Translations under genes and position numbers: made by a program
In this document: positions 56,846 to 64,000 of the stretch, piece by piece
Layout of the letters: each line of letters begins with the position of its first letter
How positions within the stretch are numbered: position 1 is the first letter of the stretch
Notes under the pieces: generated by a model
Databases searched by the model: none
Told to the model about the DNA's origin: nothing
Seen by the model: only the letters and a program-made list of their open reading frames with translations
NCBI RefSeq assembly: GCF_030295705.1
Contig: NZ_AP027274.1
Location: 1,674,001-1,738,000 of the forward strand
Direction: 5' to 3'
Length of the DNA stretch: 64,000 nucleotides
Source: Polynucleobacter sp. TUM22923
GTDB lineage: Bacteria; Pseudomonadota; Gammaproteobacteria; Burkholderiales; Burkholderiaceae

Positions 56846-57829
56846 CTATCGATTCACGTCAACAACGACGCGGCCGCGAACGTTACCTGCAATCAACTCT
56901 GAAGCGTATTTGATAGACTCTTCCAAGCTAATTTCATGAGAGATTGCTTCTAAAATTTGTAGGTCTACCAATGAAGCCAATTGTTCATAGGCAGCAATTC
57001 GTTTTGCGCGCGGCACGGTAACGCTGTTAATGCCGTACAAGGTTATGCCACGCAAAATAAATGGTGCAACACTGGAGGGAAAATCCATGCCCTGAGCAAG
57101 CCCACAGGCTGCAACAGCACCATCGCTTTTTGTTTGCGCACAGGCATTAGCTAGGGTGTGACTGCCAACACTATCGACCACCGCAGCCCAACGCTCCTTA
57201 GCCAATGGTTTGCCAGGGGCAGACAAGATGGCACGATCAATCACTTCAGCAGCACCCAATTTCTTCAAATAATCTGCCTCCACCATGCGGCCAGTGCTAG
57301 CAACCACGGTGAAACCTAATTTACTTAAGAGCGTAATAGCAAAACTGCCAACACCACCGGCAGCGCCCGTTACTAAAACCTCGCCATCGCTTGGCTTGAG
57401 CCCATGCTTTTGCAATGCCATGACACACAGCATGGCGGTATAACCTGCCGTACCAATAGCCAGAGCTTGCTTGGGTGTAAATCCTTTGGGCAAAGGAATG
57501 AGCCAATCTGCTTTTACGCATGCCTGCTGAGCTAAGCCGCCCCAGTGGCCCTCACCGACGCCCCAGCCATTTAAGAGCACCATATCGCCCACTTTAAAGT
57601 CGGGGCTACTGCTTTCCATTACCTCACCCGCAAAGTCAATACCGGGAACCATAGGAAAGCTTCGCACCACCGGACCTTTGCCCGTAATAGCCAAACCATC
57701 TTTGTAATTGAGCGTGGAGTACAACACCCTGACCCTGACATCCCCTTCGGGAAGGCTGGCCTCGTCTACCTGAGCAAGCTCAGTGCGATAACCTTGATCA
57801 TCCTTATTTACCAAAATAGCTTTAAACAT
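56846..57829 (-). CDS. acuI: Acrylyl-CoA reductase / YhdH family oxidoreductase
   Basis: A 327-residue zinc-free medium-chain reductase from ATG 57829 (MFKAILVNKDDQG), preceded by AAGGAAAAG. Conserved pieces are STLNYKDGLAITGKGPVVR, PMVPGIDFAGEV, VLVTGAAGGVGSFAI (NADPH fold) and CGLAQGMDFPSSVAPFILRGI. This subgroup includes AcuI, which reduces toxic acryloyl-CoA to propionyl-CoA. A longer reading from 57874 lacks a ribosome site. Confidence 0.9.
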   Translation of the reverse strand: MFKAILVNKDDQGYRTELAQVDEASLPEGDVRVRVLYSTLNYKDGLAITGKGPVVRSFPMVPGIDFAGEVMESSSPDFKVGDMVLLNGWGVGEGHWGGLAQQACVKADWLIPLPKGFTPKQALAIGTAGYTAMLCVMALQKHGLKPSDGEVLVTGAAGGVGSFAITLLSKLGFTVVASTGRMVEADYLKKLGAAEVIDRAILSAPGKPLAKERWAAVVDSVGSHTLANACAQTKSDGAVAACGLAQGMDFPSSVAPFILRGITLYGINSVTVPRAKRIAAYEQLASLVDLQILEAISHEISLEESIKYASELIAGNVRGRVVVDVNR

Positions 57830-57925
57830 ATCTTTTCCTTTTAAATACGTCGCAATCTTTACAACTGACGCCATAACCGTGCAATAGGTTTATTCTTGTG
57901 AGCATAGCTAATTATGGGGGTTTCC

Positions 57926-58228
57926 ATGAAGAAAATTCTACTAGTATTAACGATCATCTCTGGCCTAGTGCTGACAGGCTGCTACTCAAGCCAAATTAAT
58001 ATGTCTATGGGTAATATGCGCCTCATCAGCTCTAGCGCTTCACCACAAGATGTCATGGATTTCGCTACCACTACCTGCAAGAGCGATTTCTATCAAGGCG
58101 CTAGCTTTTTATCCAAAGCAGGCAAGGAATATCGATTTAAGTGTGTAAAGGCTGAAGAAAATGAAATCCTCACGCCCATTCCTGGCACGATGATCCCTGC
58201 AGGGGCACCTGCCCCAATCAGCAAATAA
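57926..58228 (+). CDS. Small uncharacterised lipoprotein
   Basis: A 100-residue precursor from ATG 57926 (MKKILLVLTIISG) with lipobox LTGC and mature part starting CYSSQINMSMGNM. The body has two further Cys (TTCKSDFY and FKCVKAE) that could form a disulfide, and a Pro-rich C-terminus. I do not recognise the family. It precedes the flavin reductase by 24 bp on the same strand; the upstream ATG at 57914 is less likely. Confidence 0.75.
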   Translation: MKKILLVLTIISGLVLTGCYSSQINMSMGNMRLISSSASPQDVMDFATTTCKSDFYQGASFLSKAGKEYRFKCVKAEENEILTPIPGTMIPAGAPAPISK

Positions 58229-58252
58229 CTAACAATTACACATTAAGTCAAC

Positions 58253-58753
58253 ATGGCCCCATTTACCTCACATGAGCTTCGCAAGGGCTTCTCTTCCTTT
58301 GCTACGGGGGTCACTGTTATTACCTGCATCGATGCAGATCAAAACGCCCATGGCATCACAATCAGCTCATTTAATACGGTATCGCTAGAGCCACCGCTCA
58401 TTCTGTGGAGCCTGAAGAAGCACTCTCGTCTGATGCCAAATGTGGAAGTAGGCCACATTCAATTAATTCATGTGCTAGAGCGCTCTCAGGAAGCTATGGC
58501 AATGCACTTTGCGACCGTTAAGGAAAATCAGTTTGTCAACATTGCTCATAAAATTGCAGTAAGCGGTCTAACGCAAATTGAAGGTTGTGCTGCTTACTTC
58601 GAATGTGAAACGGTGTCCGTTCATACCGGCGGTGACCACAATATTATTGTTGCCAAAGTGCTCAACCTAAAACACTCGCCCGATAGTCAACCGCTCATCT
58701 TTGCTCATAGTCAATTCCTCGGACTTGACTTAGCCGAGCTCAAAACAGTTTAA
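58253..58753 (+). CDS. Flavin reductase family protein
   Basis: A 166-residue FMN-binding split-barrel protein: LRKGFSSFATGVTVITC near the start, HGITISSFNTVSLEPPLILWSL and HNIIVAKVLNL near the end, typical of HpaC-like NAD(P)H:flavin oxidoreductases. It normally supplies reduced flavin to a monooxygenase; no such partner lies next to it, so its role is open. The usual central segment is somewhat unusual (IQLIHVLERSQEAMAMHF). Confidence 0.88.
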   Translation: MAPFTSHELRKGFSSFATGVTVITCIDADQNAHGITISSFNTVSLEPPLILWSLKKHSRLMPNVEVGHIQLIHVLERSQEAMAMHFATVKENQFVNIAHKIAVSGLTQIEGCAAYFECETVSVHTGGDHNIIVAKVLNLKHSPDSQPLIFAHSQFLGLDLAELKTV

Positions 58754-58783
58754 GCTGCTGCAGTCCCAACAAAAGGAAACACC

Positions 58784-59446
58784 ATGATGCGTCTATGGGG
58801 TAGAAAAAGTTCCATTAATGTTCAAAAAGTTCTTTGGTGTCTTGCAGAGCTAGGACTAAAAGAGGGTATTGATTTTGAGCGAATTGATGCTGGCCTTCAA
58901 TTTGGGGTCAACCGCACTCCCGAGTTCCTAAAGATGAATCCTAACGGCTTGGTGCCTACCTTAGAGGATAGTGGTCGCGTATTGTGGGAGTCCAATACGA
59001 TCTTGCGCTATCTCGCACATCAACATAATAAATCCAAGCGCTTCTCTGCTGATGTTACACAGCAATATCAATCTGAGAAATGGATGGACTGGCAGTTAGG
59101 CACTATGTGGCCCGCCTTGCGACCTGTATTTATAGGCCTTACTCGTACACCTGAAAATGAACGTAACTACGGGGCTATTCAAAAAGCCTACGAAGATACA
59201 AATCAGTTACTTTCCTTGCTTGATCAGGAGCTAGCTGACCATGCTTATTGCTCTGGAGATACGTTTCACATTGGCGACATTGTGCTCGCATTATGTATCA
59301 GTCGCTGGATGATGCTCCATGATGCCTTTCCAAATCAAACCGGCCCAAGAGCAACGCTACTCAATATCGACGCTTGGATGAAGCGCATCGAATCAGACAC
59401 GCACTACAGCATTGTGGCTGAAAAGGCTCTTAATATTGTGAAGTAA
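58784..59446 (+). CDS. Glutathione S-transferase
   Basis: A 220-residue GST. The thioredoxin-like N-domain has RLWGRKSSINVQKVLWCL with the likely catalytic Ser, NPNGLVPTLEDSG (cis-Pro) and the gamma-glutamyl-binding LWESNTILRYLA. The C-domain is helical with FHIGDIVLALCISRW. It resembles bacterial beta/theta-like detoxifying GSTs; the substrate is unknown. It follows the flavin reductase by 30 bp. Confidence 0.92.
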   Translation: MMRLWGRKSSINVQKVLWCLAELGLKEGIDFERIDAGLQFGVNRTPEFLKMNPNGLVPTLEDSGRVLWESNTILRYLAHQHNKSKRFSADVTQQYQSEKWMDWQLGTMWPALRPVFIGLTRTPENERNYGAIQKAYEDTNQLLSLLDQELADHAYCSGDTFHIGDIVLALCISRWMMLHDAFPNQTGPRATLLNIDAWMKRIESDTHYSIVAEKALNIVK

Positions 59447-59447
59447 A

Positions 59448-59472
59448 AAAGGGTGAGTTTGCTTCACCCTTT
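59448..59472 (-). terminator. Terminator of the RND efflux operon
   Basis: A 9-bp stem AAAGGGTGA (59448-59456) and TCACCCTTT (59464-59472) around a 7-nt loop sits between the convergent GST and RND genes. On the minus strand it is followed by TTT and more T-rich sequence, making it a good intrinsic terminator for the efflux transcript; it may also work on the GST side. Confidence 0.8.
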
Positions 59473-59478
59473 GGCTGA

Positions 59479-62400
59479 CTACTCTTGCTTAAATTTTCTC
59501 TGGTGGTGGTCTGCGCCAATAAATAGATACATCGCAGGTACAACAAAGAGTGTAAATAAAGTGCCGATAGATAGCCCTGTAAAAATGACAATACCCATAG
59601 ACTGACGACCTGCTGCCCCAGCACCCGAAGCAATAACTAAGGGAACTACACCCAGCACCATTGCTGCGGTAGTCATCAAAATGGGCCGAAGACGCACACT
59701 ACTCGCCTCCACAATCGCATCTACCTTACTGCGGCCAGCCTCTTGAAGCTCGTTTGCAAACTCCACAATCAAAATACCGTGCTTACTAATTAATCCCATT
59801 AGGGTTACTAAACCGACCTGGGTATAGACATTCAAAGTCGTAAATCCAAGGTTGATAAAAATCAGCGCACCAAATAAAGCAAGTGGCACTGACACTAGAA
59901 TCACAATCGGATCACGAAAGCTTTCGAACTGTGCGGCGAGGACTAAAAACACAATCAGAATCGCAAAGAACATCGTCACCAGAAAACCGCCCGACTCGGC
60001 CATAAACTGACGCGATGGTCCTGCGTAATCCATTGTGTATCCACTTGGCGCAACCTCCTTTAAGGTTTCCCGCATGAAGGCCAAAAGATCTGCCTGAGAA
60101 ATAAAAGGTGTACTCACGCCGGAGATGGTCGCGGAGTTTAACTGTTGAAAGTGATTGATCGATTGTGGGACCACTTTTTGCTGAATAGTCGCAATCGTTC
60201 GTGCCTGAATCATCTGCCCACTTGGTGTGCGAATATAGTAATCCAAGATCTGATCCGGATTAAGACGATCTACTTGCTTTACTTGAGGAATGACCCGATA
60301 GGATCGGCCCGCAACAGAGAAGTAGTTAACGAAACCGCCGCCGAGTGCTGCTGACAATGCACTTCCTACTTGTTGCTGAGTCATTCCTAATGCCGCAACT
60401 TTTTCACGATCAATTACTAGAACATCTTGGGGTTTATCAATCTTTAAATCAGAATCAACAAAAAAGAAATTACCGCTTCGACGCGCCTTATCTAATACCG
60501 CTTGAGATACCTCATTGAGCAAGGCATATGATTCTGTTGTGTTGATTACCACTTGAACTGGAAGTCCCTGTGCGCCTGGTAATGCAGGGAACTGAAACGC
60601 GGCTACACGAGCACCAGCAATCGTATTCCACTTATTTTGCATATCCTGTTGAAACTTTGTAGCATCACGACTACGATCGCCCCAATCTTTTAGCAACACA
60701 CCACCAAAGCTGCTTGTCGGGCTAGTAATTTGGAACATTTGCTCGTACTCAGGTTCTGCGCTTGATATTTGATAAATCTGATCAGCGTAGGTCTGCATCT
60801 GATTCACCGTACTATTAGGCGGTCCAGATGCCTGCATCAGAACAATGCCCTGGTCTTCGGTAGGCGCTAATTCAGAGCGGGCAGTGGCGTAAAGATAGGC
60901 TACACCTCCTAAGAGAATGACGCCCATCACAATAATGACCTGCCAAGTATTGAGTAACTCACGTAAGGTAGCTTGATAGCTGTTATGCACTCGCTCAAAA
61001 ATGCGGTCAATCTTTTGCACAAAAGGTGATGATTCTTGTTGCTCAGTAAAAATTTTAGAGCACATCATCGGTGAAAGCGTCAAAGCAATCAACCCAGAAA
61101 CTGCCACAGCACTAGCCAAAGTAAATGCAAACTCTGTAAACAAAGCGCCTGTTAATCCACCCTGAAAACCAATCGGAATATAAACAGCGATCAACACCAC
61201 TGTCATTGCCAGAATCGGGCCACCTAATTCACGTGCAGCAATCAGCGAGGCCTCTAAGGGAGACTTTCCTTCCTTCATGTGGCGATCAACGTTTTCCACC
61301 ACAATAATTGCATCATCAACCACTAGGCCAATAGCAAGCACCAAAGCTAGTAAGGTCAGTAAATTAATCGAGTACCCTAAGATCTGCATTAAGAAAAAAG
61401 TACCAATTAAAGAGAGTGGCATTGCAATCACAGGAACAGCTACTGCACGAGCACTACCTAAGAACAAGTAAATAACTACTGTCACAATCAGCAGCGCCTC
61501 TAACAGCGTAGCAACCACCTCATCAATAGAGGTAGTAATAAACTTGGTCGAGTCATAGACCACCTTGCCAGAAACTCCTGTTGGCAACTGCTTCTGAATA
61601 TCCGGAACCGAAGCCCGAACCCGCTCAGCAACGTCTAATAAGTTAGCCTGTGGTGCGACTTTAATTGCAATAAAAACAGACCGCTTGCCACTAAATGCAA
61701 CGTTCGTGTTGTAGTCCTCAGACCCCATATTGACAGTGGCAACTTGGTCTAAATACACAATGTTGACACCATCTTTTTTGATGACTAATTTTCGGAATTC
61801 ATCTAATGTGTGTAGATCGGTACCAGCGACTAAATCTACCGCGACCATGTCGCCCTTGGTGCTACCTAGTGCTGAAAGATAATTATTTGCAGCCATCGCA
61901 CTGTAGACATCATCAGCGGCCACTCCAAGACCAGCCATCTTTTCTCGATCTAACCATGCTCTAAGGGCAAACTTTCTACCCCCGGTAATTTCAGCATTTT
62001 GTACGCCATCAATCGAATCTAACTTAGGCTTAACAACGCGAAGTAAATAATCTGTAATCGCATTATTTGGCAAATCATCGCTATAAAACCCCATGTACAT
62101 CGCTGCAGTTGATTGCCCTATTTGTACCGTCAAGACTGACTGCTGAGCCTGTGGTGGCATTTGATTTTTGACCGAGCTAATCTGCGTCTGAATCTGTGTC
62201 AACGCGGCATTAGAGTCATAGTTCAGCTTCAGCGTAGCGGTGATCGTTGATAGGCCGCTAACGCTCATTGAAGAAAGGTAATCAATCCCCTGCGACTGAG
62301 CAATAGCTGTTTCAAGTGGCTGCGTAATAAATCCAGCAATGGTTTCAGGATCAGCGCCAAAGTAGGCGGTTGAAATCGTGACCACCGCATTTTGCGTTTG

Positions 62401-62514
62401 TGGATATTGATTGACTGGAAGAGAACCTAGCGCTTTTAATCCAAAGACCAAAACGAGCGCGCTCACGACCAATGACAACACTGGCCTACGAATAAAAATA
62501 TCAGTCCAATTCAT
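59479..62514 (-). CDS. RND multidrug efflux inner-membrane transporter
   Basis: A 1011-residue HAE1-type RND pump with twelve membrane helices and two large periplasmic loops. It begins MNWTDIFIRRPVLSLVVSAL; the proton-relay Asp pair lies in LALVLAIGLVVDDAIIVVENV in TM4, and VSGLIALTLSPMMCSKI and GLVTLMGLISKHGILIVEFAN are further family motifs. It lies 7 bp after the adaptor gene. Substrate range cannot be read from the sequence. Confidence 0.95.
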   Translation of the reverse strand: MNWTDIFIRRPVLSLVVSALVLVFGLKALGSLPVNQYPQTQNAVVTISTAYFGADPETIAGFITQPLETAIAQSQGIDYLSSMSVSGLSTITATLKLNYDSNAALTQIQTQISSVKNQMPPQAQQSVLTVQIGQSTAAMYMGFYSDDLPNNAITDYLLRVVKPKLDSIDGVQNAEITGGRKFALRAWLDREKMAGLGVAADDVYSAMAANNYLSALGSTKGDMVAVDLVAGTDLHTLDEFRKLVIKKDGVNIVYLDQVATVNMGSEDYNTNVAFSGKRSVFIAIKVAPQANLLDVAERVRASVPDIQKQLPTGVSGKVVYDSTKFITTSIDEVVATLLEALLIVTVVIYLFLGSARAVAVPVIAMPLSLIGTFFLMQILGYSINLLTLLALVLAIGLVVDDAIIVVENVDRHMKEGKSPLEASLIAARELGGPILAMTVVLIAVYIPIGFQGGLTGALFTEFAFTLASAVAVSGLIALTLSPMMCSKIFTEQQESSPFVQKIDRIFERVHNSYQATLRELLNTWQVIIVMGVILLGGVAYLYATARSELAPTEDQGIVLMQASGPPNSTVNQMQTYADQIYQISSAEPEYEQMFQITSPTSSFGGVLLKDWGDRSRDATKFQQDMQNKWNTIAGARVAAFQFPALPGAQGLPVQVVINTTESYALLNEVSQAVLDKARRSGNFFFVDSDLKIDKPQDVLVIDREKVAALGMTQQQVGSALSAALGGGFVNYFSVAGRSYRVIPQVKQVDRLNPDQILDYYIRTPSGQMIQARTIATIQQKVVPQSINHFQQLNSATISGVSTPFISQADLLAFMRETLKEVAPSGYTMDYAGPSRQFMAESGGFLVTMFFAILIVFLVLAAQFESFRDPIVILVSVPLALFGALIFINLGFTTLNVYTQVGLVTLMGLISKHGILIVEFANELQEAGRSKVDAIVEASSVRLRPILMTTAAMVLGVVPLVIASGAGAAGRQSMGIVIFTGLSIGTLFTLFVVPAMYLFIGADHHQRKFKQE

Positions 62515-62521
62515 CTAGGAC

Positions 62522-63871
62522 TTATTCCTGTGGTTGTGGGTTTGGTGAATTACCAGGCTGCACCTGATTATTCACAATTAGTGGCGTGCCATTCTTCAGC
62601 TTGAGCTGTCCGCTGGTCACCACCGTAGCGCCTTCATCAAGCCCCTTCAAGATCGCCACTTGGTCACCCCGGGTTAATCCTGTAGTTACAAATACTTGCT
62701 GCGCTTCCAGTGCCGGCTTGCCCTGTTTATCTTTCTTACCTGTTGCCTTGGCTATGAATACCGTAGAGCCATATGGGTTAAAAGTAATCGCCGTTTGAGG
62801 TAAGGTCAAGAACTTCACTTCCTCGCCTAGTTTGATATTAACGTTTGCGAACATGCCCGGAAGTACTTTCTTATCAGGATTAGCTAGCATCGCCTCAACC
62901 TGAATGTTCCGCGTATTAGTATCGACTTTTGGACTCACAGCAGTGATCTTGCCAGTAAAGCTAGCATCTTTAAATGCATCCGTAGTCACCACAATTTCCT
63001 GGCCAACCTGAATTTGGGCAGCAGTACTTTGAGGTAAATTAAAGTCCACAAAAATGGGGTCTAAAGTTTGCAAAGTAAGGAGCTTGTCACCAGGATTGAC
63101 ATACTGCCCTGGATTCATCATCACAATGCCCACGCGCCCACTGAAGGGTGCCTTCAGATTCTTTTTGGCAACCAAGGCTTTCTGTTGCTCAACCTGAGCT
63201 TGTTTAGATGCCGCATCCGCCTTACTGGTATCAAAGACGTTCTTGCTAATCGCCTGAATAGCAAGCTGCTGTCTGTCACGCTCGTTAATCACTTTCGCCA
63301 AATCAGCCAGCGCTTTTAAAGAATTCAATTGGGCTATATCGGAGGCATCATTTAATTTAATCAAAAGATCGCCTTCTTTTACATCCATGCCGGATTTAAT
63401 TGGGACAGCCTGGACAAGACCACCAATCTCAGTGCTCAGGTCTACCCCTCTAAAGGCACGTATATTGCCAACACTAGATAACTGTGGCTGCCACTGACTA
63501 CTACCGACCACGATCGTAGAGACTGCTGCAGGAGGTAAACCCATACCAGCAATAAAATGTTTAATCATGAATGTCTTTAGCTGATTAAAACCAAAGATCA
63601 AACCTAGCAATAAAAATACTCCGCATAACATGATCGTCATACGACGACGTAAAGGAGTCATTGCCTGCAACTTGGCATATGCCTTGGTTTTCATAAAACG
63701 TTCGCGGGGACGTAATTTTTCTCCAATACGCATCCATACTGATTTCGTCTTATTCCACAAAATGATGAACTTCTCGCGAAGTTGCCACTCTTGAGCCTTT
63801 AACAATGTCCAAGCCCACAAGGCAGAGATTGCTTGACTGACCTTAGTTTTAATTAGTTCCAGAAGTTTCAT
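62522..63871 (-). CDS. RND efflux periplasmic adaptor (membrane fusion) protein
   Basis: A 449-residue adaptor linking pump and outer-membrane channel: lipoyl-like domain (LSSVGNIRAFRGVDLSTEI, GLVQAVPIKSGMDVKEGDLL), coiled-coil hairpin (about 180-230), KAPFSGRVGIVMMNPGQYV and a beta-barrel part. It has an uncommon N-terminal cytoplasmic extension of about 75 basic and Trp-rich residues ahead of the membrane helix (78-98); an internal ATG at residue 71 (MTPLRRRMTIML) would give the usual length. The start at 63871 overlaps the upstream gene's stop region by 23 bp. Confidence 0.92.
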   Translation of the reverse strand: MKLLELIKTKVSQAISALWAWTLLKAQEWQLREKFIILWNKTKSVWMRIGEKLRPRERFMKTKAYAKLQAMTPLRRRMTIMLCGVFLLLGLIFGFNQLKTFMIKHFIAGMGLPPAAVSTIVVGSSQWQPQLSSVGNIRAFRGVDLSTEIGGLVQAVPIKSGMDVKEGDLLIKLNDASDIAQLNSLKALADLAKVINERDRQQLAIQAISKNVFDTSKADAASKQAQVEQQKALVAKKNLKAPFSGRVGIVMMNPGQYVNPGDKLLTLQTLDPIFVDFNLPQSTAAQIQVGQEIVVTTDAFKDASFTGKITAVSPKVDTNTRNIQVEAMLANPDKKVLPGMFANVNIKLGEEVKFLTLPQTAITFNPYGSTVFIAKATGKKDKQGKPALEAQQVFVTTGLTRGDQVAILKGLDEGATVVTSGQLKLKNGTPLIVNNQVQPGNSPNPQPQE

Positions 63872-64000
63872 TTTGATCTTTGTTCGCTATGTCTTTTGGT
63901 TGAAAAGCGGGACCGGTACGATTCCACCAGCCTCCACCTAATGCTGCAAATAACGCTGCGGTATCTGAGAATCGAGTTGCTTGCGCAGAAACCGATTTCA
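63849..64000 (-). CDS. Outer-membrane efflux channel protein, C-terminal end (cut by window edge)
   Basis: The last 50 codons of a TolC/NodT-type outer-membrane factor, read from the window end to the stop at 63849-63851. SDTAALFAALGGGWWNRTG is the conserved C-terminal signature of NodT lipoproteins, where ALxxALGGGW follows the last barrel strand. The gene is upstream of the adaptor and overlaps it by 23 bp, completing a tripartite efflux operon. Confidence 0.85.
   Translation of the reverse strand, partial: KSVSAQATRFSDTAALFAALGGGWWNRTGPAFQPKDIANKDQNETSGTN

Overview
This window looks like core chromosome from a freshwater betaproteobacterium of the family Burkholderiaceae, most likely Polynucleobacter or a close relative. 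That placement is an inference from recognised gene orders: TPR/LolB-ispE-tRNAGln-prs-rplY-pth, secB-grx-rhodanese-gpmA-ctpA-moeB, and an incomplete PTS (EIIA-HPr-EI) beside gshB/gshA. Family-restricted genes point the same way: PhaM, DUF1840, DUF2970, DUF2909, the proteobacterial-type GshA and a MetH split into two proteins. Base composition is moderate, unlike GC-rich Ralstonia or Cupriavidus. I see no phage, insertion sequence, CRISPR array, toxin-antitoxin pair or other sign of recent transfer. Genes are packed tightly, often with ATGA or TAATG overlaps.

Layout. 1-6822: DNA repair (fpg, cut by the window edge), a TPR-LolB fusion, ispE, tRNA-Gln, prs, rplY, pth, then a minus-strand run of ferredoxin, coaD and rsmD. 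6815-11496: a catalytic/non-catalytic M16 peptidase pair, ftsY, and rpoH preceded by a perfect CIRCE operator. 11534-20476: a cytochrome c oxidase island (coxB, coxA, a small assembly protein, ctaG, DUF2970, coxC, SURF1, a SCO-like protein, ctaA, ctaB, sco) read from a TATAAT promoter, with a DUF2909 gene inserted on the opposite strand. 20657-27956: BioC-like methyltransferase, comF, trmL, gpsA, secB, glutaredoxin, rhodanese, gpmA, ctpA, moeB. 27953-32700: ptsI-ptsH-EIIA-gshB-gshA. 32805-35470: nitrogen-sensing unit of a TorF-type porin, glnK and amtB. 35732-42872: ubiK, a lipoprotein, lipA, lipB, ybeD, a hydrolase, a [2Fe-2S] protein, VanZ, birA, coaX, hldE C-type adenylyltransferase. 42971-47773: a five-gene coupled operon joining a periplasmic glutathione peroxidase to the FAD oxidoreductase/DUF1365/CFA synthase/SDR lipid cluster. 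47798-55070: dsbA, SPOR protein, argS, DUF1840, split metH. 55146-64000: phaM, MBL hydrolase, a DUF1289 microprotein, acuI, a small lipoprotein, flavin reductase, GST, and an RND efflux system whose outer-membrane gene runs off the edge.

Most of the content is ordinary housekeeping. The observations most worth a second look are the apparent ATA start codon of rsmD behind a strong Shine-Dalgarno, the perfect CIRCE element on the rpoH promoter with a second overlapping dyad, the TPR-LolB fusion that has lost the lipoprotein anchor, and the glutathione peroxidase/CFA operon. I found no convincing undescribed multi-gene system here.
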